DNA of 64,000 nucleotides from JAAUTT01 sp963846585 (GCA_963846585.1 CAWJWO010000002.1:1-64000); one strand, 5' to 3'. Positions 54,220-63,705 are shown, numbered from the stretch's first letter. Notes: generated by a model not told the origin, from the sequence alone. Numbers and translations are program-made.

Positions 54220-55461
54220 CTAGCCACTTACCACATGGTCCCCCATATATTTCCCTGCCTTCAGCTTCTCCTGTACTTTGGCAAACGCCTGTATGGTATA
54301 TTCAACATCCTCCAAAGTATGCAATGCTGTAGGAATTATCCTTACCATGATAACATCCTTTGGAACAACCGGATATACTACTATAGAACAGAATATGCTG
54401 AAATTTTCCCTCAGATCTAGAACAATGTTGGTGCCTTCGGGTACCGTTCCACTTAATATTACCGGTGTAACAGGTGACAGGGTATTTCCCAGGTTAAAGC
54501 CCTTGGACCTTAAACCATCCTGCAAAGCTTTTACCACCTTCCATAGGTTTATTCGAAGCTCTGGCCTTGTTTTTAACAATTCGAGCCTTTTAATTGCTCC
54601 TACTACCATCGGCATTGGCAACGACTTGGCAAAAATCTGTGATCGCATATTATAACGCAGAAAATCGATAATCATCTTAGGCCCTGCAACAAAACCACCT
54701 ATAAGAGCCATCGATTTGGCAAATGTACTGAAATATAAATCTACCTTATCCATAACACCAAAGTGTTCGGTGACGCCCCTGCCACCTTCTCCCATAGTAC
54801 CAAAACCGTGTGCATCGTCAACTAATAACCTGAAATTATATTTCTTTTTAAATTTTACTATTTCATCCATTTTACCAAGATCACCGGACATTCCAAAAAC
54901 ACCTTCGGTAATTACCAGTACTCCGCCTTTTTGTTCATCAGCAATTTTAACTGCCTTTTCAAGCTCCCTTTCAAACTTTTCAATATCGTTGTGTGGAAAA
55001 ACGAAGCGTTTACCCATATGAAGCCTTAACCCATCAATAATACAAGCGTGGCACTCCGAATCATAAACAACCACGTCATGGCGGTTTAGCAAAGTATCAA
55101 TTATTGATATCATTCCCTGGTAGCCATAATTGACAACATATGCATCTTCCTTTTTTTCAAATTCTGCAAGTTGTTGCTCAAGTTGTTCATGAAGTGAAGT
55201 TTGTCCTGACATCATTCGTGCACCCATGGGATAACCCAATCCCCAATCTTTAGCACCTTCCGCATCAGCTTTACGAACTTCCGGATGATTAGCCAAACCA
55301 AGATAATTGTTCAAACTCCAGGTTAACACTTCCCTGCCCCTGAATTTCATTTTAGGTTTTATTTCTCCTTCCAGTTTTGGAAAAAGGAAATATCCATGTG
55401 CGTCCTTCTGATATTGCCCTAAAGGACCCTTATCTTTAATTATTTTTTCGAATAAATCCAT
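54220..55461 (-). CDS. spt: Serine palmitoyltransferase-like alpha-oxoamine synthase
   Basis: 413 residues of PLP-dependent fold type I. N-terminal LTWSLNNYLGLANHPEVRKA and GYPMGARMMSGQTSLHEQLE are typical of the family; the cofactor ring contact is in VYDSECHACIIDG (His), the PLP aspartate in RLLVDDAHGFGTMG, and the Schiff-base lysine in TFAKSMALIGGFVAG. The pattern around the lysine and the C-terminal part (VPKDVIMVRIIPTALHT) fit bacterial serine palmitoyltransferase, which condenses serine with palmitoyl-CoA to start sphingolipid synthesis, better than glycine C-acetyltransferase. Sphingolipids are a Bacteroidota trait. Substrate choice cannot be proved from sequence. Confidence 0.8.
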   Translation of the reverse strand: MDLFEKIIKDKGPLGQYQKDAHGYFLFPKLEGEIKPKMKFRGREVLTWSLNNYLGLANHPEVRKADAEGAKDWGLGYPMGARMMSGQTSLHEQLEQQLAEFEKKEDAYVVNYGYQGMISIIDTLLNRHDVVVYDSECHACIIDGLRLHMGKRFVFPHNDIEKFERELEKAVKIADEQKGGVLVITEGVFGMSGDLGKMDEIVKFKKKYNFRLLVDDAHGFGTMGEGGRGVTEHFGVMDKVDLYFSTFAKSMALIGGFVAGPKMIIDFLRYNMRSQIFAKSLPMPMVVGAIKRLELLKTRPELRINLWKVVKALQDGLRSKGFNLGNTLSPVTPVILSGTVPEGTNIVLDLRENFSIFCSIVVYPVVPKDVIMVRIIPTALHTLEDVEYTIQAFAKVQEKLKAGKYMGDHVVSG

Positions 55462-55600
55462 GTTAAATAGTGCTTAGTAATTAGTGCTTAGTGCTTAGTT
55501 GTTAGAGACCAGGGGCTAGTGGTTAGAGACTAGGGTCTAATAGAATAAATCCTGCTCCCTAGCCACTGACCCCTAGCCCCTAATCCCTTTTTAATTTAAA
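55462..55600. repeat. Mosaic repeat in the divergent spt/bamD gap
   Basis: AGTGCTTAGTGCTTAGTTGTTAG and GGGGCTAGTGGTTAGAGACTAG on the left; CCCTAGCCACTGACCCCTAG and CCCCTAATCCC on the right, again reverse-complement halves. Confidence 0.88.
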
Positions 55601-55686
55601 AAGACAAATGTACTGCTTTTTGATTTTTAGCCAAATAGAATACTAAAATTTACCTTTTTTCGTTAATAAAATAAAAAATAGCATAA

Positions 55687-55721
55687 TTTGCTTTAAAATT
55701 CTACACTATCAATTACATTTG
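55687..55721 (+). promoter_or_regulatory. Putative promoter of the bamD-like gene
   Basis: TTTG at 55687-55690 and TACATTTG at 55714-55721. The spacer of 23 bases is longer than the usual 19-21, so support is moderate. It lies beyond the repeat tract, 62 bases before the start codon. Confidence 0.45.
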
Positions 55722-55782
55722 CAAATTATTTATTTATGGGTTTTTGAGATAAACCACGTGTAATTAAATTAATTTTTTAGGA

Positions 55783-56568
55783 ATGAACATCAGAGCCTTA
55801 ATTTTTGTTATCCTCACACTTGCAATATTTTCCTGTAGTACCTACGATAAAGTATTAAAAAGTACAGATAACGAGTATAAATATCATAAAGCCTTGCAAT
55901 ATTATCAGGAGGAGGATTATGTAAGGGCAGGAAACGTTTTAGACCAAATTGTGAATGTATTCAGGGGAACTACAAGATCCGACTCTGTTTGTTGGTATCA
56001 GGCTCAAAGTTATTATAAACAAAAAGATAACATAATGGGAGGCCATTATTTTAAAACATTTGCACAAAATTTTCCATACTCGCCATTTGCAGAGGAAGCA
56101 GAATATATGGCTGGTTATTGCTATTACCTTGAAAGTCCAAAATCTTCACTGGACCAGGAAAATACAAATTATGCAATAGAATCATTAGGCTCATTTGTCA
56201 ACAAATATCCAAATAGTGTTCATGTTAAAGAAGCAAAAGAACTTTCAGTTGAATTAAAAGAAAAACTAGTGGAAAAATCTAAAAATTCTGCAATACTGTA
56301 TTATGATATGGGTTATTACACTTCATCTATTATTGCGTTAAAAAACAGCCTGCTTGAATTCCCCAATACAAAATACCGTGAAGAATTAATGTGGAGATTA
56401 CTGGATTCTAACTACAAATTAGCAATTAACAGCGTACCTTCAAAACAAAAAGACCGTTTTCAATCTACTATTGATGAATACTATTCTTTTATATCCGAAT
56501 TCCCAAAAAGTGATTACAAGAATGATGCTGAAAGAATTTATAATATATCTATGAAGTACCTTAATTAA
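55783..56568 (+). CDS. bamD: BamD-like outer-membrane assembly lipoprotein
   Basis: 261 residues. A lipoprotein signal with lipobox IFSCSTY near residue 18 is followed by TPR-like helical repeats (YKYHKALQYYQEEDYVRAGN, FKTFAQNFPYSPFAEEAEYM, ALKNSLLEFPNTKYREEL, YYSFISEFPKSDYKNDAERI). Proteins of this form are the BamD component of the beta-barrel assembly machine at the inner face of the outer membrane. In Bacteroidota it commonly precedes the omega-subunit gene and coaBC, exactly as here. Essential in most bacteria. Confidence 0.93.
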   Translation: MNIRALIFVILTLAIFSCSTYDKVLKSTDNEYKYHKALQYYQEEDYVRAGNVLDQIVNVFRGTTRSDSVCWYQAQSYYKQKDNIMGGHYFKTFAQNFPYSPFAEEAEYMAGYCYYLESPKSSLDQENTNYAIESLGSFVNKYPNSVHVKEAKELSVELKEKLVEKSKNSAILYYDMGYYTSSIIALKNSLLEFPNTKYREELMWRLLDSNYKLAINSVPSKQKDRFQSTIDEYYSFISEFPKSDYKNDAERIYNISMKYLN

Positions 56569-56770
56569 AGCCAGGAACCAAGATAAAAGATGAAAGATAC
56601 AAGATGAAAGAAAATAGATTTAAGATTTGAGAATCCAGATTTGAGATTTAAGATTTACAATTTAGTAAGACTATTAAAATCTTAAATCTTAAATCTTAAA
56701 TCTTAAATCTAGAATCTAAAATTATTAAGTCTTGGTTCCTGGTTCTTGGTTCTTGGTTCTTGGTTCTAAA
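56569..56770. repeat. Nested inverted repeat between bamD and the omega gene
   Basis: Outer arms: CCAGGAACCAAGA at 56571-56583 and its perfect complement TCTTGGTTCCTGG at 56730-56742. Inner arms: AGATTTAAGATTT (56616-56628 and later variants) against AAATCTTAAATCT repeats at 56678-56710. Both layers are tandem words rather than single stems, so many registers can pair. Confidence 0.92.
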
Positions 56771-56799
56771 TAAAAACAAATTAATAATAAATAAATCAT

Positions 56800-57132
56800 A
56801 TGTTGGATTACAAAAAATCAAGAGCTCCTATCACAACAATTACCAGAGATTTAGACAAGCTTGAGGCTGCAACCGGTAATATTTACGAAACAGTTGTAGT
56901 AATTTCCAAGCGTTCAAATCAGATAAGTGTTGAAATGAAACAGGAATTAAACAGGAAACTGGAAGAATTTGCTTATTACACTGATAATCTCGAAGAGGTA
57001 TTTGAAAACCGTGAACAAATTGAAATATCAAAATTTTATGAAAGGCTTCCGAAACCTTCTTTAATTGCAATGCAGGAATTTCAGGATAATGAGATTTATT
57101 ACCGGAACCCTGTAAAATCTAATCAAATGTGA
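56800..57132 (+). CDS. rpoZ: RNA polymerase omega subunit, Bacteroidota type
   Basis: 110 residues. The start MLDYKKSRAPITTITRDLDK and the central segment ETVVVISKRSNQISVEMKQE, then LNRKLEEFAYYTDN, match the diverged omega family of Bacteroidota, in which the conserved AxxRAxQI-type helix is replaced by ISKRSNQI. Omega assists folding and assembly of the beta-prime subunit. The C-terminal FQDNEIYYRNPVKSNQM is also typical. Gene order bamD-omega-coaBC supports the call. Confidence 0.9.
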   Translation: MLDYKKSRAPITTITRDLDKLEAATGNIYETVVVISKRSNQISVEMKQELNRKLEEFAYYTDNLEEVFENREQIEISKFYERLPKPSLIAMQEFQDNEIYYRNPVKSNQM

Positions 57133-57232
57133 TATCATTTCATCCGTAATAAATTTATTTAGAAGGCCGGATGGAACTCGCATTTGATTTTTATCTTACA
57201 TGTTTAATATTAATCATGCTAGTTTCAAAGTT

Positions 57233-57240
57233 TAATTTTG
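57233..57240 (+). promoter_or_regulatory. Possible -7 box overlapping the coaBC start
   Basis: TAATTTTG matches TAnnTTTG and includes the TTG at 57238 that would otherwise be read as the first codon. If functional, translation must begin downstream, for example at TTG 57244, on an almost leaderless mRNA. Confidence 0.35.
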
Positions 57241-58446
57241 TCTTTGAAGGAAAAACATATAATTGTTGGCGTTACAGGTGGAATAGCAGCTTATAAGACT
57301 GCCATTCTTATCCGTTTACTGGTAAAAAACGGTGCATCTGTTAGAGTAATAATGACCAGAAGTGCTAAAGAATTTATTACTCCCCTTACTTTAGCAACAC
57401 TCTCGAAAAATCCTGTGCTTGTAGATTTCTGTAATCCGGAAAACGGCGACTGGAATAGTCACATAGATTTGGGTTTATGGGCCGACCTTTTCCTTATTGC
57501 ACCGGCAACTGCAAATACTATCGGAAAAATGGCCAACGGGATAGCAGATAATTTATTATTAACTACATATTTATCAGCACGTTGTCCAATAATGATCGCT
57601 CCTGCTATGGATTTGGATATGCTTCAGCACCCTGCAACTAAAAAAAATATCGACTTCCTTCGCAAATCAGGTAATATAATAATCGAACCCCAATCCGGAG
57701 AACTTGCCAGCGGACTGGAAGGAAAAGGCAGAATGGAAGAACCTGAACAAATCCTCAAAAATATAATTAGATTTTTTAATACACTAAACAAGCCTTCAGG
57801 GAAAAAAATTCTTATTACAGCCGGCCCAACTTACGAACCTATCGATCCTGTAAGGTTTATCGGTAACCACTCTTCAGGTAAAATGGGATACGCCATTGCA
57901 AATGAACTATCTTCACGAGGCTGCCAGGTTACACTTGTGAGTGGGCCTGTCAGCTTAACATTGGAAAATGATAACATTCAATTAATCAAAGTAAATACTG
58001 CACAAGAAATGTTCAAAACCTGTGCCGATAAGTTCGATAGTATGGATGCTGCAGTTTTATGCGCGGCAGTAGCCGATTATACAGTAGCAGATCCTTCTGC
58101 CTTAAAACTAAAAAGAAACAAAGGCAACCTTAACCTTAAATTAGTACCCTCAAGGGACATAGCTGCCCAGCTAGGCAAAATGAAACGGGATAATCAGGTA
58201 TTAGTTGGCTTTGCATTGGAAACAAATAATGAGCTTCAAAATGCAAGGGAAAAACTCTTAAATAAAAATTTTGATTTTATTGTTTTAAATTCCCTGAATG
58301 ATAAAGGCGCCGGATTTAATGCCGATACTAATATGGTTACCATTATTGATAAAAATGATTTAATTGAAAAAATAGCATTAAAAAGTAAAACCGATATCGC
58401 CATAGATATATCAAATAAATTAATAACTTATTTATCACATGGCTAA
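57238..58446 (+). CDS. coaBC: Bifunctional phosphopantothenoylcysteine decarboxylase/synthase
   Basis: 402 residues by the longest frame (TTG 57238); a second TTG at 57244 may be the real start, and no ATG fits. The CoaC flavoprotein domain begins IIVGVTGGIAAYKTAILIRL, with SHIDLGLWADLFLIAPATAN holding the catalytic His region and PAMDLDMLQHPATK. The CoaB domain starts near residue 190 (KILITAGPTYEPIDPVRFIG, NHSSGKMGYAIANEL) with VLCAAVADYTV and the CTP-binding KLKRNKG. It makes 4'-phosphopantetheine precursor for coenzyme A in two steps. Its end overlaps the next gene by 8 bases. Confidence 0.96.
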   Translation: MSLKEKHIIVGVTGGIAAYKTAILIRLLVKNGASVRVIMTRSAKEFITPLTLATLSKNPVLVDFCNPENGDWNSHIDLGLWADLFLIAPATANTIGKMANGIADNLLLTTYLSARCPIMIAPAMDLDMLQHPATKKNIDFLRKSGNIIIEPQSGELASGLEGKGRMEEPEQILKNIIRFFNTLNKPSGKKILITAGPTYEPIDPVRFIGNHSSGKMGYAIANELSSRGCQVTLVSGPVSLTLENDNIQLIKVNTAQEMFKTCADKFDSMDAAVLCAAVADYTVADPSALKLKRNKGNLNLKLVPSRDIAAQLGKMKRDNQVLVGFALETNNELQNAREKLLNKNFDFIVLNSLNDKGAGFNADTNMVTIIDKNDLIEKIALKSKTDIAIDISNKLITYLSHG

Positions 58447-59347
58447 ATCCCGTTTTCTGATTATATTTATATTTATCGCATACATTTCTGTTAATGTTGC
58501 AGCCCAGGAATTGAAATGCAACGTTAAAATTGAATCAGGTCAGATCCAGGGTACAAACAAAAGCATATTTGAAACTTTGCAAAAAGCAATAGCAGAATTC
58601 ATTAACGACCGTAACTGGACAAATAACGTTTTTTCAAACGAAGAACGCATTGAATGTAACCTGCTTTTCAAAATTTCTACCTATTCTGCGCCTGATTTTA
58701 CAGGTACATTGCAAATACAAGCAAGGCGACCAATATTTAATTCATCCTATAGTTCAACAGTGTTAAATTACCTGGACCAAAATATTCAATTTTCATATGT
58801 TGAATTTCAATCACTTGATTTTAATGAAGCATCGTATAATAATCTGACATCTCTTCTGGCTTATTATGCATATATTATTGTCGGGATGGATTATGATACA
58901 TACTCATATAAAGGTGGAAATGATTATTTCAGCAAAGCTGAGGTTGTTGTGAACAATGCTCAGAATGCGGGTGAAGTAGGATGGAAACCTAACGATGGAA
59001 GCAGTAATAAAAACCGTTACTGGTTAATTCAAAATATCCTCGAAGACAGTTACGGCCCTGTTAGAGATTTTTTATATAAGTACCACCGGTTAGGATTGGA
59101 TATTATGTCAGATAAAACAAGTGAAGGCAGGGAAGAAATTGCTGATGACCTTAAACTTCTGCAACAGGTTTACCGAGATAAACCTGATCCATATATGTTA
59201 TTGCTTCAAATAATATTCGATGCAAAATGCGATGAATTTATAAATATATTTACAGAATCTTCGTCTGATGAAAAGATACGTATCAATGCTTTGTTAAAAG
59301 AAATTGATCCAAGTAATCTCCAAAAATATCAGAAAATTTTACAATAA
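58439..59347 (+). CDS. PorD-like DUF4835 protein (T9SS-associated)
   Basis: 302 residues with a signal peptide (1-22, ending NVAAQE). The mature part has the DUF4835 layout: LKCNVKIESGQIQGTNKSIF, LQKAIAEFINDRNWTNNVFS, ECNLLFKISTYSAPDFTGT, IQARRPIFNSSYSSTVLNYL and SLLAYYAYIIVGMDYDTYSY. Proteins of this family are annotated as PorD, linked to the type IX secretion machinery. Translationally coupled to coaBC by an 8-base overlap and followed by recN, a conserved order in Bacteroidota. Its presence fits the T9SS-sorted protein in the toxin locus. Confidence 0.9.
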   Translation: MAKSRFLIIFIFIAYISVNVAAQELKCNVKIESGQIQGTNKSIFETLQKAIAEFINDRNWTNNVFSNEERIECNLLFKISTYSAPDFTGTLQIQARRPIFNSSYSSTVLNYLDQNIQFSYVEFQSLDFNEASYNNLTSLLAYYAYIIVGMDYDTYSYKGGNDYFSKAEVVVNNAQNAGEVGWKPNDGSSNKNRYWLIQNILEDSYGPVRDFLYKYHRLGLDIMSDKTSEGREEIADDLKLLQQVYRDKPDPYMLLLQIIFDAKCDEFINIFTESSSDEKIRINALLKEIDPSNLQKYQKILQ

Positions 59348-59452
59348 ATGAAGCGATTAAGTGATTAAGTGTTAAAAATCTAACTACTAACAACCAAAAA
59401 CTGACAACTAACAACCAATAACCAACAACTAACAACTAACAACTAATTTGTC
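59348..59452. repeat. Mosaic repeat before recN
   Basis: GAAGCGATTAAGTGATTAAGTG follows the porD-like stop, and ACAACTAACAACCAATAACC with AACAACTAACAACTAACAAC precedes recN. Confidence 0.9.
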
Positions 59453-61111
59453 ATGTTAACGTCCCTGACCATTCAAAACTATGCACTAATTCAGGAACTT
59501 AATATAAACCTTTCAAATGGTTTATCTATTATAACCGGCGAAACGGGCGCTGGCAAATCAATTTTGCTAGGGGCCTTATCCCTTATAATTGGTCAGCGTG
59601 CCGATACTTCGGTATTATTGGACAAATCAAGAAAATGTATTGTTGAAGGAGCATTTAATATATCAGGCTACGGGCTTGAAGATATCTTCAATCAATATGA
59701 CCTTGATTTTGAAGAAAATACTATCATAAGACGTGAAATAAGCCCGGACGGAAAATCCCGGGCCTTTGTAAACGATTCTCCCGTAAATCTTTCAATATTA
59801 AAAGACCTCGGCGAAAAGCTGATAGATATTCATTCCCAACAGCAAAATCTGTATTTGGAAAATGCAACCTTTCAATTAAATGTGCTTGACACATTTGCTC
59901 AACAATTACCACTTATTCAGCAATATAAAGATTTATATGCCTCCTACAAATCTTTGTTAAACGAATATCAGGATATTTCCTCAAATTCTCTTAAAAATAA
60001 AGCTGATCTGGATTATTTTCAATTTCAGCTTGAACAATTACATCAGGCTAAGTTAATTGATAATGAACAGGAAAATCTGGAACAGGAATTTCAAACCCTT
60101 ACACATGCAGCAGAGATAAAGTCAACATTATCATCAACTTCAAATATTGTTTCCGGCGAGGGCAATTCCATTATTACTCTTTTAAAAGATATTCAATATC
60201 AACTAAGTAAACTGGCAAATATTTATCAGCCTTCAACAGATTTGTTGAACAGGTTTAACAATGTTATTATTGAACTTAAGGACCTTGCCCGTGAAACTGA
60301 TCACCTTGATGAAAATATTGAACACGATCCTTTACAGATTGAACTTATTAACCAGCGACTGGATATGATTTATTCTTTACAGCAAAAACACAGAGTATCA
60401 ACTGTTAGTGAATTAATAGAAATAAAGGAAGGCCTGCAGCAAAAAATCGGTTCAATTGCAAATTTAGATTTACGACTTGATGAACTTAGAATTGAAATAG
60501 ATAAGATACGAGGCAAAATTGAAAGCTGTTCTGCTGAAATATCCCTAAAACGAAAAAAGGTTATTCCTGTTATTGAGGCCCGTATTCTGGAATTATTAAC
60601 ACAACTGGGGATGCCAAATGCAATTTTCAAGGTAGGACTTCAGTCCTCTGACGATTTTACAAGTTCAGGGACCGACAAGGTTTTGTTTTTATTTACTGCT
60701 AATAAACAAATACCACTCCAGGTACTCTCAAAAGTTGCATCAGGAGGAGAAATGGCCCGGTTGATGCTGAGTATAAAAGCTATTATATCAGAAGCAGTTA
60801 CTTTGCCAACTATAATATTTGATGAAATTGATGCGGGCGTATCGGGCGAAATAGCCGATAAGGTTGGAAAAGTGATTGTAAACATGTCAGGTTATGCCCA
60901 GGTAATTAATATTACCCACCTGCCTCAAATTGCCAGTAAAGGGTTGAATCACTTTTTAGTATATAAACAGGAAATTGCAAACACAACTCAAACCCAAATA
61001 AAAGAATTAACGAAAGAAGAGAGAATCACAGAGATAGCGAGAATGCTAAGCGGGGAAAAATTATCAGAAGCTGCGGTTAATAACGCGAAAGCCCTGCTGG
61101 GAATTGGGTAA
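59453..61111 (+). CDS. recN: DNA repair protein RecN
   Basis: 552 residues, an SMC-like ATPase. Walker A is GETGAGKSILLGALSLI at residue ~30. A long coiled coil spans ~150-380, with a central hinge-like region. The signature is VASGGEMARLMLSIKAI, Walker B TIIFDEIDAGVSGEIADKV, and the switch His in NITHLPQIASKG. RecN acts early in double-strand-break repair by binding and tethering ends. Length and motifs are normal. The first ATG at 59453 directly follows repeat DNA. Confidence 0.96.
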   Translation: MLTSLTIQNYALIQELNINLSNGLSIITGETGAGKSILLGALSLIIGQRADTSVLLDKSRKCIVEGAFNISGYGLEDIFNQYDLDFEENTIIRREISPDGKSRAFVNDSPVNLSILKDLGEKLIDIHSQQQNLYLENATFQLNVLDTFAQQLPLIQQYKDLYASYKSLLNEYQDISSNSLKNKADLDYFQFQLEQLHQAKLIDNEQENLEQEFQTLTHAAEIKSTLSSTSNIVSGEGNSIITLLKDIQYQLSKLANIYQPSTDLLNRFNNVIIELKDLARETDHLDENIEHDPLQIELINQRLDMIYSLQQKHRVSTVSELIEIKEGLQQKIGSIANLDLRLDELRIEIDKIRGKIESCSAEISLKRKKVIPVIEARILELLTQLGMPNAIFKVGLQSSDDFTSSGTDKVLFLFTANKQIPLQVLSKVASGGEMARLMLSIKAIISEAVTLPTIIFDEIDAGVSGEIADKVGKVIVNMSGYAQVINITHLPQIASKGLNHFLVYKQEIANTTQTQIKELTKEERITEIARMLSGEKLSEAAVNNAKALLGIG

Positions 61112-61405
<294 letters not shown>

Positions 61406-61453
61406 AATAACTTAAAGATGTTTACTTAGACTTACACTTTATAACTTAAACTA

Positions 61454-62284
61454 ATGTCTTATAATTTACTGAAAGGAAAAAAAGGATTAATTTTTGGTGC
61501 ATTAAACGAACATTCCATTGCATGGAAAGTCGCTGAAAAAGCTTTTGAGGAAGGAGCAGTATTCGTGTTATCAAATGCACCGTTTGCGATGAGAATGGGT
61601 GAAATAAATGAATTGGCAACTAAATGTCAAACTGTTGCAATTGCAGCTGATGCTACAAAAATTGATGAACTGGATAAGCTCATAAGGGAATCTGTCCAAC
61701 ACCTTGGCGGTAAACTGGATTTTATCCTTCACTCTATTGGCATGTCTCCAAATGTTAGGAAAAGCATTCCCTACGACGATATCAATTATGAAAATTTTCT
61801 TAAAACACTTGATATTTCCGCACTGTCGTTTCATAAAATGCTTCAGGTTGCACGCAAGCAGGATGCTATAAATGAATGGGGATCAATTGTTGCGCTTTCT
61901 TATGTTGCAGCACAGCGAACCCTTGACAATTACAATGATATGGCTGATGCTAAAGCACTCCTGGAATCAATTGCAAGAAGTTTTGGATATATATTCGGCA
62001 ATGAAAAACATGTACGCATAAACACTATATCTCAATCGCCTACACTCACAACAGCCGGAAGCGGCGTTAAAGGTATACAGACTCTTATCGATTTTACCGA
62101 ACGCATGTCGCCGTTAGGCAATGCTACAGCCGAAGAATGTGCCGATTATTGCATTGCCTTGTTTTCTGACCTGACCCGAAAAGTTACCATGCAAAACCTT
62201 TATCACGACGGTGGTTTCTCAAGCATGGGTATGAGCAGAAAAGCCCTTAGCCAATATGATTTGAGTTTTAAGGAATGCCCGTAA
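61454..62284 (+). CDS. fabI: Enoyl-ACP reductase (NADH), FabI family
   Basis: 276 residues, atypical SDR. GLIFGALNEHSIAWKVAEKA is the FabI-type dinucleotide loop (GxxxxxSI). FILHSIGMSPN matches the conserved HSI region. The catalytic Tyr-x6-Lys is in YNDMADAKALLE, with a second conserved Tyr upstream (VALSYVAAQRT). NTISQSPTLTTAGSGVKGI matches the substrate-loop region. It reduces the double bond of enoyl-ACP, the last step of each fatty acid elongation cycle, and is the triclosan target in other bacteria. Looks intact. Confidence 0.95.
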   Translation: MSYNLLKGKKGLIFGALNEHSIAWKVAEKAFEEGAVFVLSNAPFAMRMGEINELATKCQTVAIAADATKIDELDKLIRESVQHLGGKLDFILHSIGMSPNVRKSIPYDDINYENFLKTLDISALSFHKMLQVARKQDAINEWGSIVALSYVAAQRTLDNYNDMADAKALLESIARSFGYIFGNEKHVRINTISQSPTLTTAGSGVKGIQTLIDFTERMSPLGNATAEECADYCIALFSDLTRKVTMQNLYHDGGFSSMGMSRKALSQYDLSFKECP

Positions 62285-62604
62285 TAGGGGCTAGTGATCA
62301 GGGATCAGTGGTTAGTGAATTAAATTTAGTACCTAAGGATTGATTACGTTGTAAAGGTTGTAAAAGTTGTACACATTAAATCCGACTAATTTAAATATAA
62401 AATAGTTGCAATGATAGTAAATTACAACGTCTACAACCTTTACAACCTCTACAACTTTTAATATATTCCTCAACTAATAATTTGTCCCAGCCCCTAACAG
62501 TCCCTAGTCCCTAGTCCCTAGTCCCTAGTTCCTAGCCCCTAATCCCTAACCCCTAACCCCTAACCCCTAACCCCTAACCCCTAACCCCTAACCCCTGGCC
62601 TACA
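62285..62604. repeat. Mosaic repeat with telomere-like (CCCCTAA)n before ftcD
   Basis: GGGGCTAGTGATCAGGGATC follows the fabI stop. GTTGTAAAGGTTGTAAAAGT (about 62350) and ACAACGTCTACAACCTTTAC (about 62425) are complementary inner words. The right end has CCCTAGTCCCTAGTCCCTAG and then CCCCTAA repeated exactly six times at 62550-62591. The minus strand of the last tract carries seven G-runs of three or four, able to form a G-quadruplex. Confidence 0.92.
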
Positions 62605-63636
62605 ATGAACAAGTTTCCGATTATCGAGTGCGTCCCCAACTTCAGTGAAGGAAGAGATATTCAAAAAATTGAATCGATTGCAGATGTTATCAGAAAAGTG
62701 AAATATGTCAAACTTCTTCATATCGATAGTAATAAGGATACCAACCGCACTGTAATTACCTTCGCCGGAAACCCTGATTCTGTTGCAGAAGCTGCTTTTC
62801 AATCAGTCAGGAAAGCTTCGGAAATCATCGACATGCGCGTTCACCACGGTGTTCATCCAAGGTTTGGTGCCACGGATGTTCTCCCGTTGATCCCTGTACA
62901 GGGATACAGTATGGACGAAGCAGTTATTCTTGCCAGAAAACTCGGAGAGCGCATCGGAAATGAATTGAACATCCCGGTTTTCTGTTATGAATCTGCAGCC
63001 TTCACTGAAAAAAGAAAAAACCTTGCATGGTGCCGTTCCGGACAATATGAAGGATTAAAGGAAAAGCTGAAACTACCTGAATGGAAACCTGATTATGGCC
63101 CTGCCTGGTTTAATGCAAAGTCTGGTGCTATAGCAGTGGGAGCCAGAAATTTTTTAATAGCTTATAATGTAAACCTCGACTCTGCCGATGTTAATATTGC
63201 AAAGAATATTGCATGTGAAATTCGTGAAAGTGGCAGCAATATAAAAACATATGACGAAAAAGGTAATATTGTCGACTTGCATATTCCTGGTACTCTTAAA
63301 AATGTTAAGGCTATAGGTTGGTATTTGCCTGAATATAATAAAGTGCAGGTTTCTGTCAATATAACCGATATAAATACAACTCCGGTCTATAAAGTGTTTG
63401 AAGAAATACGTGATAAAGCTGGTAAACATGGTATTTCCGTTACCGGTTCGGAATTAATCGGCCTCATTCCCATTGCAGCTATGCTCGATACCGGAAATTT
63501 TTATTCCGGTAAATATGAAACGGATCTTCCGGATGAAACAAAATTAAAAATTGCTGTTGATAATTTAGGTTTGAACGACCTTGCACCCTTTGATTATAAA
63601 AGCAGGATTCTTGAGTTTGCTATTGCAGAAATTTAG
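62605..63636 (+). CDS. ftcD: Glutamate formimidoyltransferase
   Basis: 343 residues. IIECVPNFSEGRDIQKIESI is the hallmark N-terminus. HIDSNKDTNRTVITFAGNPD and RVHHGVHPRFGATDVLPLIP contain the conserved His residues of the active site; AVGARNFLIAYNVNLDS and VSVNITDINTTPVYKVFEEI are further family blocks. The enzyme transfers formimino groups from formiminoglutamate to tetrahydrofolate in histidine degradation. The cyclodeaminase domain is not fused here, as in other Bacteroidota. The ATG lies directly after the C-rich repeat. Confidence 0.95.
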   Translation: MNKFPIIECVPNFSEGRDIQKIESIADVIRKVKYVKLLHIDSNKDTNRTVITFAGNPDSVAEAAFQSVRKASEIIDMRVHHGVHPRFGATDVLPLIPVQGYSMDEAVILARKLGERIGNELNIPVFCYESAAFTEKRKNLAWCRSGQYEGLKEKLKLPEWKPDYGPAWFNAKSGAIAVGARNFLIAYNVNLDSADVNIAKNIACEIRESGSNIKTYDEKGNIVDLHIPGTLKNVKAIGWYLPEYNKVQVSVNITDINTTPVYKVFEEIRDKAGKHGISVTGSELIGLIPIAAMLDTGNFYSGKYETDLPDETKLKIAVDNLGLNDLAPFDYKSRILEFAIAEI

Positions 63637-63705
63637 TTGTTAGTTGTTGGTTGTTAGTTGTTAGTAAAAACATAACCTGCAACTTGCAACCTGTAACCTG
63701 TAACT
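63637..63705. repeat. GTTAGTTGTTGG and AACCTGCAACTTGC words after ftcD
   Basis: GTTAGTTGTTGGTTGTTAG immediately follows the stop; AACCTGCAACTTGCAACCTG units follow. The remaining ~140 bases to the next start are unique AT-rich sequence and likely hold the promoter. Confidence 0.88.

Noticed and set aside
62528..62600. A true telomere or replicon end
   Set aside because: The tract is internal, with normal genes on both sides, and belongs to the intergenic word family.
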